This document shows, in pieces, positions 1 to 6,944 of a stretch of 11,953 nt of DNA. Source of the stretch: Myxococcales bacterium (GTDB lineage Bacteria > Myxococcota > Myxococcia > Myxococcales > Anaeromyxobacteraceae); contig JAJZTO010000045.1 of NCBI GenBank assembly GCA_021848865.1, positions 1-11,953 of the forward strand, written 5' to 3'. Position 1 is the stretch's first letter; every line of letters starts with the position of its first letter. The notes beneath the pieces were generated by a model that was given only the letters and a program-made list of their open reading frames with translations, did not search any database and was not told the origin of the DNA. The translations under genes were made by a program, and so were the position numbers.

Positions 1-1
1 C

Positions 2-310
2 CGATCTGACGACATGCTCAAGGTGGGCGGGATCTGGTGCTCCCCCATCGAGATCGAGTCGCGGCTGGTGAGCCACCGGGCGGTGCTGGAGGCGGCGGTG
101 GTGGGCCGCCCCGACGCGGCCGGGCTGGTGAAGCCGGAGGCCTGGGTGGTCCTGCGGGACGGCGTGGCCGGATCGCCGGAGCTGGCCGCGGAGCTCATGG
201 CCTTCTGCAAGGGCCACCTCGCCCCCTACAAGTTCCCCCGCCAGATCCACTTCGTCGCCGAGCTGCCCAAGACCGCCACCGGGAAGATCCAGCGGTTCAG
301 GCTGCGCTAG
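2..310 (+). CDS. bclA: Benzoate-CoA ligase-type AMP-forming acyl-CoA synthetase, C-terminal end (5' partial)
   Basis: This is the last ~102 codons of an adenylate-forming acyl-CoA ligase; the gene starts before the window. The fragment opens inside the A8 hinge motif (RSDDMLKVGG), the pivot around which the C-terminal domain rotates between adenylation and thioesterification. It ends with the A10 motif (PKTATGKIQR), whose lysine (codon 284-286, eighth residue from the end) is the catalytic lysine of adenylation. The hinge followed by SPIEIE, VLEAAVVG, and APYKFPR before the A10 motif is the pattern I know from benzoate-CoA ligases of Thauera, Azoarcus and Rhodopseudomonas. These enzymes convert benzoate, ATP and CoA to benzoyl-CoA, AMP and PPi in the cytoplasm. 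Substrate specificity lies mostly in the missing N-terminal domain, so 4-hydroxybenzoate, aminobenzoate or another aromatic acid remains possible. The Liv-type importer 116 bases downstream on the same strand supports coupled uptake and activation. No terminator-like structure follows the stop. Confidence 0.85.
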   Translation, partial: RSDDMLKVGGIWCSPIEIESRLVSHRAVLEAAVVGRPDAAGLVKPEAWVVLRDGVAGSPELAAELMAFCKGHLAPYKFPRQIHFVAELPKTATGKIQRFRLR

Positions 311-426
311 ACGCCCCGAATGAGTGTGCCAATGCGATGCGTCGTGAAGCGCACGGGCCCGGCACGGTACCGTCGGCGACGCCCCCGTACCACGCTGCAC
401 CCCACCCCCCGAGAGAGGAGCTCCAC

Positions 427-1605
427 GTGACGCGTCCCCACCTCACCCTCCGCCGGATCCTCGGCGCCGCCGCGGCGCTGCTGCTGCTGCCGGCCGCCGC
501 GGCCCGGGCCGACCAGCCCAAGATCAAGGTCGGGCTCATGCTCCCCTACAGCGGCACCTACACCTCGCTCGGCGTGAACATCACCAACGGCTTCAAGCTC
601 GCCATCGCCGAGCACGGCGGCAAGCTCGGCGGCCGCGAGATCGAGTACTTCACCGTGGACGACGAGTCCGACCCCGCCAAGGCGCCGGACAACGCCAACA
701 AGCTCATCAAGCGGGACAAGGTGGACGTGCTGGTCGGCACCGTCCACTCCGGCGTGGCCCTGGCCATGGCGAAGATGGCGAAGGACACCGGCACCCTGCT
801 CATCGTCCCCAACGCCGGCGCCGGCGACATCACCGGCCCGCTGTGCGCGCCCAACATCTTCCGCACCTCCTTCACCATGTGGCAGTCGGGCTACGCCATG
901 GGCAAGGAGGCGCTGCGCGAGGGCAAGAAGACCGCGGTGACCTTCACCTGGAAGTACGCGGCCGGCCAGGAGTCGGTGGACGCCTTCAAGGAGGCCTTCG
1001 AGGCCGGCGGCGGCAAGGTGCTGAAGATGATGGCCCTGCCCTTCCCGCAGGTGGAGTTCCAGAGCTACCTCACCGAGATCGCGGCCCTGAAGCCCGACAT
1101 GGTCTACTCCTTCTTCTCGGGCGGCGGCGCCGTGAAGTACGTGAAGGACTACGCGGCGGCGGGCCTGAAGGCCCACATCCCGCTCTACGGCCCCGGCTTC
1201 CTCACCGACGGCACGCTGGAGGGCCAGGGCGAGGCGGCCCAGGGCATCCTCACCACGCTGCACTACGGCGACGGCCTCGACAACCCGAAGGACAAGGCCT
1301 TCCGGGCCGCCTACCTGAAGGCCTACGGCTCGGAGCCGGACGTCTTCTCGGTCCAGGGCTACGACAGCGGCCAGCTGCTCGCGGCCGGGGTCGAGGCGGT
1401 GAAGGGCGACATCTCCAGGCGCAAGGCGCTCATCGCCGCCATGGAGCACGCGAAGCTCGACAGCCCGCGGGGCCCCTTGACCCTCTCCCGCTCCCACAAC
1501 CCGGTGAACAACATCTATCTCCGCAAGGTCGAGGGGAAGGAGAACAAGGTCATCGGCGTCGCCTCCCCGGCGCTGGCCGATCCGGGCCGCGGCTGCAAGA
1601 TGTAG
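427..1605 (+). CDS. Liv-type ABC transporter substrate-binding protein (probably aromatic acid)
   Basis: This 392-residue periplasmic binding protein belongs to the type-1 Leu/Ile/Val-binding fold (Peripla_BP_6 type). It captures the ligand and delivers it to the LivH/LivM-like permeases encoded next. I chose the GTG at 427 because AGGAG (416-420) lies six bases upstream. From there a classical signal peptide follows: TLRR, a hydrophobic Ala/Leu run, and a cleavage site after about residue 28 (ARA|DQ). The in-frame ATG at 337 would add about 30 residues before the signal peptide and lacks this ribosome site. The mature protein opens with KIKVGLMLPYSGTY, the usual first beta strand and ligand loop. 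A second conserved stretch (VDVLVGTVHSG, about residues 99-109) fits the ligand-binding serine loop. The ligand cannot be read from sequence. The neighbouring ligase points to benzoate or a relative, but branched-chain amino acids are the alternative. Confidence 0.9.
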   Translation: MTRPHLTLRRILGAAAALLLLPAAAARADQPKIKVGLMLPYSGTYTSLGVNITNGFKLAIAEHGGKLGGREIEYFTVDDESDPAKAPDNANKLIKRDKVDVLVGTVHSGVALAMAKMAKDTGTLLIVPNAGAGDITGPLCAPNIFRTSFTMWQSGYAMGKEALREGKKTAVTFTWKYAAGQESVDAFKEAFEAGGGKVLKMMALPFPQVEFQSYLTEIAALKPDMVYSFFSGGGAVKYVKDYAAAGLKAHIPLYGPGFLTDGTLEGQGEAAQGILTTLHYGDGLDNPKDKAFRAAYLKAYGSEPDVFSVQGYDSGQLLAAGVEAVKGDISRRKALIAAMEHAKLDSPRGPLTLSRSHNPVNNIYLRKVEGKENKVIGVASPALADPGRGCKM

Positions 1606-1609
1606 CGCC

Positions 1610-1652
1610 GGTCGCGCGCGGGCGGGGCTCCTCCTCCCGCCCGCGCGCGGCC
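1610..1652 (+). promoter_or_regulatory. Strong GC intercistronic hairpin between binding-protein and permease genes
   Basis: A perfect 14-bp inverted repeat (left arm 1613-1626, right arm 1636-1649) encloses a nine-base loop, GCTCCTCCT. One G-U and two G-C pairs extend it to a 17-bp stem. It starts four bases after the stop codon of the binding-protein gene. No U-run follows the stem (CCCCCTCGCC instead), so it is a poor intrinsic terminator. Such hairpins between the first and second genes of binding-protein-dependent operons (malE-malF is the classical case) block 3'-to-5' RNA decay or cause partial termination. Either effect leaves more binding protein than permease. The role here is inference from position and structure. 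Confidence 0.7.
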
Positions 1653-1671
1653 CCCTCGCCGGTCCTCCCGC

Positions 1672-2538
1672 GTGGACTTCTACTCGCTGCTCATCCAGCT
1701 GCTGAACGCCGTCCAGTACGGCCTGCTGCTGTTCCTGGTGGCGAGCGGGCTGACGCTGATCTTCGGCATCATGGGCATCATCAACCTGGCCCACGGCAGC
1801 TTCTACATGATCGGGGCCTACCTGGCCTTCTCGCTCGCCTCCCTCACCGGGAGCCTGCTCTGGGCCGTCCTCCTCGGCACCGTGCTCGCGGTGGCGCTGG
1901 GGCTCTTCCTGGAGTGGGCGCTCTTCAGCCGGTTCTACAGGCGCGAGCACCTGGAGCAGGTGCTGCTCACCTACGGCCTGATCCTGGTGTTCGAGGAGCT
2001 GCGCAGCCTGATCCTGGGCAACGACGTCCACGGCGTGGCGGTGCCGGCCGCCCTGTCCGCGTCCATCCCCCTCACCGACACCCTCTCCTACCCGGTCTAC
2101 CGGCTCTTCATGTCCGGCGTCTGCCTGGTGCTGGCCGGCGGCCTCTACCTGCTCATCCAGCGCACCCGGGTGGGGATGATGATCCGGGCCGGCTCCTCCA
2201 ACCGGGAGATGGTCCAGTCGCTGGGGCTCAACATCAACCTGGTCTACCGGCTGGTCTTCGCCTTGGGCGTGGCCCTGGCCGCGCTGGCGGGGATGATCGC
2301 GGCGCCGGCCTCGTCGGTCTACCCGGGGATGGGGACCCAGGTGCTCATCATCTGCTTCGTGGTGGTGGTGATCGGCGGCATCGGCTCGGTCTGGGGCGCG
2401 CTGCTGGCGGCGCTGCTCATCGGGCTGGTGGACACCTTCGGCAAGGTGTTCCTGCCCTCCATCTCCGGCCTCCTCGTGTACCTGCTCATGGCGGTGATCC
2501 TCCTGTGGCGGCCCGAGGGGCTCGTCAAGCGGACCTGA
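1672..2538 (+). CDS. Liv-type ABC transporter permease, LivH-like
   Basis: This 288-residue inner-membrane permease corresponds to LivH and forms one half of the translocation path. The family hallmark NLAHGSFYMIGAY is at residues 38-50. The cytoplasmic coupling segment contacting the ATPase lies near residues 167-188 (VGMMIRAGSSNREMVQSLG), and a Gly-rich helix (GGIGSVWGALLAALLIG) at about 239-255. Roughly eight hydrophobic segments cover most of the chain, and the length is normal. The GTG start is the first possible one in this frame after the preceding stop, and DFYSLLIQLLNAVQYGL matches the usual LivH beginning. There is no Shine-Dalgarno sequence; the bases before the GTG are pyrimidine-rich. 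Initiation is therefore likely weak, in line with low permease demand. The gene shares the frame of the binding-protein gene and is separated from it only by the hairpin region. Confidence 0.92.
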   Translation: MDFYSLLIQLLNAVQYGLLLFLVASGLTLIFGIMGIINLAHGSFYMIGAYLAFSLASLTGSLLWAVLLGTVLAVALGLFLEWALFSRFYRREHLEQVLLTYGLILVFEELRSLILGNDVHGVAVPAALSASIPLTDTLSYPVYRLFMSGVCLVLAGGLYLLIQRTRVGMMIRAGSSNREMVQSLGLNINLVYRLVFALGVALAALAGMIAAPASSVYPGMGTQVLIICFVVVVIGGIGSVWGALLAALLIGLVDTFGKVFLPSISGLLVYLLMAVILLWRPEGLVKRT

Positions 2539-2549
2539 CCGGACCTCGC

Positions 2550-3512
2550 GTGAACCGCAAGCGCCTGACCCTGGCCCTGTCGCTGCTCCTGCTGGCGGCC
2601 GTCCCGCTGGCCGGCTCGGCCTACTACACCGAGCTGGTCACCAAGGTGATGATCCTGGCCATCTTCGCGATGAGCCTGGACCTGCTGGTGGGCTACACCG
2701 GCCTGGTGTCGCTGGGCCACGCCGCCTCCTACGGCATCGGCGCCTACACCCTGGCGCTGGCCGCGCCTCGCTACGACCCGGCCAGCCTCTGGGTCACGCT
2801 GGCGGAGGCGGTCCTCGCCGCCGGGCTGGCCTCCCTGGCGGTGGGCTTCTTCGTGGTGCGGGTGAAGGGCGTCTACTTCCTGATGGTGACGCTGGCCTTC
2901 GCCCAGATGTTCCACTTCCTCTTCCACGACACCGATCTCGGCCGGGGCTCGGACGGCATCAGCATCTCCTTCAGGCCCGACGCCTCGGTCCGGGGCTTCA
3001 CCCCCTTCGACCTGGGGAACTCGGTCCACGCCTACTACTTCGTGCTGGTGGTGCTGTTGCTGACCTACGCCTTCCTCCGGCTCCTGCTGCGCTCCCCCCT
3101 GGGCCACGCGCTGCGCGGCATCAAGAGCAACGAGCACCGGATGCAGTCGCTGGGCTTCCCGGTGCTGCGCTACAAGCTGGCGAGCTTCACCATCGCCGGG
3201 GCGCTGGGGGGGCTCGCCGGCTACCTCTCCGCCGCCCAGTTCGGCTTCGTGAACCCGGAGCTGTTCGGCTGGCACCAGTCGGGCAACGTCCTCCTCATGC
3301 TCATCCTCGGCGGGCTGGGGAGCCTCACCGGCGGCGTGGCCGGCGCCTTCGTCTTCGTGGCGATGCAGGAGCTGTTCCAGGCCCTCACCATCCACTGGCA
3401 GCTCCCCTTCGGCCTGGCCATCATCCTGCTGGTGGTCTTCCTCCCGGGCGGGCTCGCCAGCCTCCCGGCCCGGCTGCGGCCGCCGCGCCCCGAGGGGCCG
3501 TTCCATGTCTGA
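2550..3512 (+). CDS. Liv-type ABC transporter permease, LivM-like
   Basis: This 320-residue inner-membrane permease is the second translocation subunit. An N-terminal positively charged stretch (NRKR) precedes the first membrane segment. The family signature GLVSLGHAASYGIGAY is at residues 51-66, and KGVYFLMVTLAFAQM at about 106-120. The ATPase-coupling loop LRGIKSNEHRMQSLGF is at 188-203, followed by LGGLGSLTGGVAGAF in the last third. I chose the GTG at 2550 because it is 11 bases after the livH-like stop and gives the standard N-terminus. The open frame extends far upstream, but that part overlaps the previous genes and is an artefact of high GC. No recognisable ribosome site precedes the GTG, as for the first permease, so translation may depend on coupling to the upstream gene. 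The 3' end overlaps the next gene by eight bases. Confidence 0.92.
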   Translation: MNRKRLTLALSLLLLAAVPLAGSAYYTELVTKVMILAIFAMSLDLLVGYTGLVSLGHAASYGIGAYTLALAAPRYDPASLWVTLAEAVLAAGLASLAVGFFVVRVKGVYFLMVTLAFAQMFHFLFHDTDLGRGSDGISISFRPDASVRGFTPFDLGNSVHAYYFVLVVLLLTYAFLRLLLRSPLGHALRGIKSNEHRMQSLGFPVLRYKLASFTIAGALGGLAGYLSAAQFGFVNPELFGWHQSGNVLLMLILGGLGSLTGGVAGAFVFVAMQELFQALTIHWQLPFGLAIILLVVFLPGGLASLPARLRPPRPEGPFHV

Positions 3513-4317
3513 GCCCCTGCTCGCCACCCGGGCCCTCACCAAGCGCTTCGGCGGCCTCACCGCCAACAGCGCCGTCTCCCTGGATCTGCGCAAGGGCCAG
3601 GTCCACGCGCTGCTCGGCCCCAACGGCGCCGGCAAGTCCACCCTCATCAACCTGCTCTCCGGCGACCTGCCGGTGTCGAGCGGCCGCATCCTCTACCGCG
3701 ACCGGGACATCACCCGGCTCGGCCCGCACCAGCGCTCCCGCCTCGGCATCGGGCGCAGCTACCAGAAGACCAACATCTTCGGCCCCTTCACCGCCTACGA
3801 GAACTGCCGGCTCGCGGCCCAGTCCCGCCAGCCGCGCCCCTGGCGCATCTTCTCCGACGCCCAGGCGGTCCCGGCGGTGCGCCGGGCGGCGGAGGCGGCG
3901 CTGGAGGCGGCGGGGCTGGCGGCGGTGGCCGACCAGCCGGCCGCCTCGCTCTCCCACGGCGCCCAGCGCCAGCTCGAGATCGCCATGGTGCTGGCCACCG
4001 CGCCCGAGGTGCTGCTCCTCGACGAGCCGCTGGCCGGGATGGGGGCCGACGAGGCCCACCGCATGGTGGAGCTGCTCCAGAAGCTCGGGCCCGACCACGC
4101 CATGCTGCTCGTGGAGCACGACATGGACGCGGTCTTCGCGGTGGCCGACGTCATCACCGTGATGGTGAACGGCCAGGTGCTGGAGAGCGGCCCCCCGGCC
4201 CAGATCCGCGCCAGCCCGGCGGTGCGCCAGGCCTACCTGGGCGACGACGACGGGCCGCCCGGAGCCGAGGGCGGCGCCGCGGCGCGCCCCGCGGGGTCCG
4301 GCGGGAGGTCCGCGTGA
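3505..4317 (+). CDS. Liv-type ABC transporter ATPase, LivG-like
   Basis: This 270-residue ATP-binding subunit powers the importer from the cytoplasmic face. Walker A (GPNGAGKST) is at residues 38-46, the Q-loop glutamine at 87 (GRSYQKTNIF), the signature motif LSHGAQR at 149-155, Walker B VLLLDEP at 169-175, and the switch histidine at 205 (LLVEHDMDAVF). LSHG instead of LSGG is usual in LivG proteins. All catalytic motifs are intact. The ATG at 3505 follows a good ribosome site (GAGGGG, 3492-3497, seven bases of spacing) and overlaps the previous stop by eight bases, which suggests translational coupling. After about residue 248 a low-complexity Gly/Ala/Pro/Asp tail adds roughly 20 residues beyond a typical LivG; it looks like GC-driven extension rather than a domain. 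Confidence 0.93.
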   Translation: MSEPLLATRALTKRFGGLTANSAVSLDLRKGQVHALLGPNGAGKSTLINLLSGDLPVSSGRILYRDRDITRLGPHQRSRLGIGRSYQKTNIFGPFTAYENCRLAAQSRQPRPWRIFSDAQAVPAVRRAAEAALEAAGLAAVADQPAASLSHGAQRQLEIAMVLATAPEVLLLDEPLAGMGADEAHRMVELLQKLGPDHAMLLVEHDMDAVFAVADVITVMVNGQVLESGPPAQIRASPAVRQAYLGDDDGPPGAEGGAAARPAGSGGRSA

Positions 4318-5027
4318 CCGGCGCGCTCCTCGAGGCCCGCGAGCTGCAGACCTACTACGGCGCCAGCCACGTGCTGCGCGGCGTGGACTTCCGCGTGGCC
4401 CGCGGCGAGACCGTCGGGCTCATGGGCCGCAACGGCATGGGGAAGACCACGCTGCTGAAGTCGATGCTCGGGCTGGTGAAGCCGCGCTACGGCGGGGTCT
4501 GGGTGCGCGGGGAGCTCGTGACCGGGGTCGAGCCCTGGCGGATCGCCCGGCGGGGCATCGCCTACGTCCCGGAGGGGCGTGGCATCTTCCCCAACCTCTC
4601 GGTGCGGGAAAACCTCACGATGGCGGCTCGCCCGGGGGTCGAGGGGCGCTGCGACTGGACCTGCCAGCGGGTCCTCGAGACCTTCCCGCGGCTCGCCCAG
4701 CGGCTCCGGCACGGGGGGTGGCAGCTCTCCGGCGGCGAGCAGCAGATGCTCACCATCGGCCGCGCCCTGATGACCAACCCCGACCTCCTCATCCTCGACG
4801 AGGCCACCGAGGGGCTGGCGCCGCACGTGGCCCGGGAGATCTGGCGCATCATCCGCGAGATCCGCGCGCACGGCATCGCCACGCTGATCGTGGACAAGAA
4901 CCACGCCGCCGTGACCGCCATCTCCGACCGCAACGTGATCCTGGTGAAGGGCCAAGTGGTGTTCGAGGGGGACGGCCCCACGCTGCGCGCCCGCCCGGAG
5001 ATCCTCCTGCAGCACCTGGGAGTCTAG
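4314..5027 (+). CDS. Liv-type ABC transporter ATPase, LivF-like
   Basis: This 237-residue second ATPase subunit would pair with the LivG-like subunit. Walker A (GRNGMGKTT) is at residues 38-46, PEGRGIFPNLSVRENL at 86-101 covers the LivF-typical segment, the signature LSGGEQQ is at 138-144, and Walker B LLILDEA at 158-164. The switch-loop position reads VDKN (193-196, lysine at 195). Ordinary LivF has VEQN and most ABC ATPases have histidine, so this site may be catalytically degenerate and the heterodimer asymmetric. The GTG start overlaps the preceding TGA (GTGA, 4314-4317) and has a strong ribosome site, GGGAGGT (4303-4309), four bases upstream. The stop lies two bases before the next start, so the gene is in one transcript with both neighbours. 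Confidence 0.93.
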   Translation: MTGALLEARELQTYYGASHVLRGVDFRVARGETVGLMGRNGMGKTTLLKSMLGLVKPRYGGVWVRGELVTGVEPWRIARRGIAYVPEGRGIFPNLSVRENLTMAARPGVEGRCDWTCQRVLETFPRLAQRLRHGGWQLSGGEQQMLTIGRALMTNPDLLILDEATEGLAPHVAREIWRIIREIRAHGIATLIVDKNHAAVTAISDRNVILVKGQVVFEGDGPTLRARPEILLQHLGV

Positions 5028-5029
5028 GG

Positions 5030-5821
5030 ATGCCCTCGGTCCTCGCCGGCGGCCACCGCCTGGAGTACGTCCGCCTCCGGCCCGCCCGCCCGGGCCGGCC
5101 CGAGCTGGTCTTCCTGCACGAGGGGCTGGGGTCGGTCTCGCTGTGGCGCGACTTCCCCGCCCGCGTCGCCGCCGCCACCGGCTGCGGGGCGCTGGTCTAC
5201 TCGCGCTGGGGCTACGGCGGCTCCGACCCGCTCCCCGGCGACCGGCCGGTGCGCTTCATGCACGACGAGGCGCTCTCCACCCTGCCGGAGCTGCTCGACC
5301 GCCTCCAGGTGGACCGGCCCATCCTCGTCGGCCACAGCGACGGGGGATCGATCGCCTTGATCCACGCGGCCGCGAGCGGGCGGCCGGTGGCGGGGCTGGT
5401 GCTGCTCTCGCCCCACGTGCTGGTGGAGGAGATCTCGGTGAGGAGCATCGCCGCCGCCAGGGTGGCCTTCGAGGCCACCGACCTGCGCGCCCGCCTGGCC
5501 CGCCACCACCAGGACGTGGACGGGGCCTTCTGGGGCTGGAACCGCGTCTGGCTCGACCCCGCGTTCCGCTCCTGGAACATCGAGGCGCTGCTGCCGCGCG
5601 TCTCCTGCCCGGTGCTGGCCATCCAGGGGCGCCAGGACGAGTACGGCACCATGGCGCAGGTCGAGAAGATCGCCGCGGCCGTGCCCGGCACCGAGCTGCT
5701 CCCGCTCGACGCCTGCGGCCACTCCGCCCACCGGGACCAGCCGGAGGCGGTCGTCGCCGCGATCGCCCGCTTCGTGGACCGGGTGGCCCGGCCGGAGCAG
5801 GGGCGTCCCCGGACCGGCTAG
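5030..5821 (+). CDS. Alpha/beta-fold hydrolase at the end of the transporter operon
   Basis: This 263-residue cytoplasmic alpha/beta hydrolase has no signal peptide. An oxyanion-loop segment, HEGLGSVSLWRDFP, is at residues 30-43. The nucleophile elbow GHSDGG is at 101-106 with Ser103. A plausible acid is Asp203 (GRQDEYGT) and the histidine is His231 (ACGHSAH, with His234 as an alternative), so the triad looks complete. The cap region around residues 133-185 is rich in aromatic and charged residues. The ATG at 5030 follows the LivF-like stop by two bases, with GGGAG (5018-5022) seven bases upstream, so the gene belongs to the transporter operon. Hydrolases of this type occur in benzoate/benzoyl-CoA gene clusters, where they might cleave an aromatic ester, a CoA thioester or a ring-cleavage lactone. 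The real substrate is not visible here. Its stop overlaps that of the convergent ilvE gene. Confidence 0.85.
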   Translation: MPSVLAGGHRLEYVRLRPARPGRPELVFLHEGLGSVSLWRDFPARVAAATGCGALVYSRWGYGGSDPLPGDRPVRFMHDEALSTLPELLDRLQVDRPILVGHSDGGSIALIHAAASGRPVAGLVLLSPHVLVEEISVRSIAAARVAFEATDLRARLARHHQDVDGAFWGWNRVWLDPAFRSWNIEALLPRVSCPVLAIQGRQDEYGTMAQVEKIAAAVPGTELLPLDACGHSAHRDQPEAVVAAIARFVDRVARPEQGRPRTG

Positions 5822-6909
5822 GCCACCCGCGGCGCCTGGAACAGCCAGCCCTTCGGCGCCGGGCGGGCGCCCCGCTGGAGCCCGGTGAGCACGTCGTAGA
5901 CCCGGCGGGTGTGCTCGCCGATGCCGCCCGCGCCCACCTTCACCTCGCTCCCGTCCTCGAAGACGTAGGCGCCGACCGCCGAGACCACCGCCGCGGTGCC
6001 GAAGCCGCCGGCCTCGGCGATGGAGCCGTCGCGGAGCCCGGCCAGGAAGGGCTCGAAGGGGATGCGCTCCTGGACCGTCTCCACCCCCAGCGCCGCCTTC
6101 CCCAGCTCCAGCACCGACTCCGAGGTCACCGACCGCAGGATGGTGTCGGTGAAGGTCGGGATGACCAGCCGGCCGTCGCGGGTGACGTGGTAGTGGTTCA
6201 TCGCCCCCGCCTCCTCGATGTGGCGGTCGGCGGTGTCGAGGTAGAGCACCTGGGAGGCGCCGAGCCGGTGGGCCACCTCGCCGGCCATCAGCGAGGCGGC
6301 GTAGTTCCCGCCGGTCTTCATGGCGCCGGTGCCGCCGGGGGCGGCCCGGTGGAAGCGCCGGGTGACGAGCAGCTTCACCGGCTCCTGGAAGCCGGCCGGG
6401 TAGTAGGGGCCGCTCGGGGAGACGAAGACGCAGTACAGGTAGCGGTCGGAGGGCTTCACCCCCAGCGAATCCTGGGTGGCGATCATGAAGGGGCGGATGT
6501 AGAGCGAGGCCCCCTCCTGCTGCGGGAACCAGAGCCGCTCCACGTCCAGCAGCGCCAGGATGGCCTGGACCTGGTCGGCCGGGGGGATGGGGGGCATGCA
6601 CAGCCCCTCCGCGGACCGGTTCAGCCGGGCGGCGTTCTTGTCGATGCGGAAGGCGTAGATCTCCCCGTCGGGGTGGAGGAAGGCCTTGGCCCCCTCGAAG
6701 ATCTCCTGGCTGTAGTGGAGCACCACCGCGCCCGGGGCCAGCGAGAAGGGGCCGTAGGGGACGATGCGCGGGTCGCTCCAGGCCCCGTCGGCCCAGTCCA
6801 TCAGGAACATGTGGTCGGTGCGCAGCTGCCCGAAGGAGAGCGGTCCCTGGGGGCGGAAGGGCTCGCTGCGTCGCGCCGAGCGGGGCTTCAGGTCGTATCG
6901 GATCTTCAT
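5818..6909 (-). CDS. ilvE: Branched-chain amino acid aminotransferase (class IV PLP fold)
   Basis: This 363-residue cytoplasmic enzyme transfers the amino group between Leu/Ile/Val and 2-oxoglutarate, the last step of branched-chain amino acid synthesis and the first of their breakdown. It is the longer BCAT subtype, related to the eukaryotic and actinobacterial enzymes. The N-terminal domain carries HYSQEIFEGAKAF (residues 65-77) and SLYIRPFMIAT (135-145). The PLP lysine is Lys198 in GAMKTGGNYAAS. The conserved IEEAGAMN (231-238) holds the cofactor-contacting glutamate, and the C-terminal GGFGTAAVVSAVG binds the phosphate. The ATG at 6909 has GGAG (6920-6923) ten bases upstream. A stronger AAAAGGAGGT lies 28 bases upstream without any start codon at working distance. 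The gene is convergent with the hydrolase gene; their stops overlap, with no room for a terminator. It follows the secreted-protein gene on the same strand but appears to have its own promoter. Confidence 0.95.
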   Translation of the reverse strand: MKIRYDLKPRSARRSEPFRPQGPLSFGQLRTDHMFLMDWADGAWSDPRIVPYGPFSLAPGAVVLHYSQEIFEGAKAFLHPDGEIYAFRIDKNAARLNRSAEGLCMPPIPPADQVQAILALLDVERLWFPQQEGASLYIRPFMIATQDSLGVKPSDRYLYCVFVSPSGPYYPAGFQEPVKLLVTRRFHRAAPGGTGAMKTGGNYAASLMAGEVAHRLGASQVLYLDTADRHIEEAGAMNHYHVTRDGRLVIPTFTDTILRSVTSESVLELGKAALGVETVQERIPFEPFLAGLRDGSIAEAGGFGTAAVVSAVGAYVFEDGSEVKVGAGGIGEHTRRVYDVLTGLQRGARPAPKGWLFQAPRVA

Positions 6910-6944
6910 GGCGGCGGGGCTCCGGGGATTTCGGCCGACCTCCT

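Noticed and set aside
364..373. Ten-base palindrome ACGGTACCGT in the ligase/binding-protein gap
   Set aside because: About a dozen such palindromes are expected by chance in a window this size, and no promoter elements are arranged around it.
337..426. Upstream ATG start for the binding protein
   Set aside because: It would put about 30 non-conserved residues in front of a good signal peptide and has no ribosome site, unlike the GTG at 427.
1606..1671. Read-through fusion of the binding protein and the LivH-like permease
   Set aside because: The two genes share a frame separated only by one TAG and 22 open codons, but the intervening codons encode Arg/Gly/Pro filler, and a periplasmic protein fused to a permease here makes no topological sense. 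The open frame is expected at this GC content.
307..2031. Long minus-strand open frame opposite the binding-protein and permease genes
   Set aside because: The translation is a low-complexity run of Glu/Gln/His/Gly/Arg/Ala with no domain, typical of the antisense frame of GC-rich genes. Both plus-strand genes here are clear family members.
843..2549. In-frame open reading upstream of the LivM-like start
   Set aside because: It overlaps the binding-protein and LivH-like genes, and its translation is Arg/Gly/Pro-rich without homology. The LivM N-terminus begins normally at 2550.
2319..3689. Minus-strand open frame opposite the LivM-like gene
   Set aside because: No start context or recognisable domain; the composition is that of an antisense shadow.
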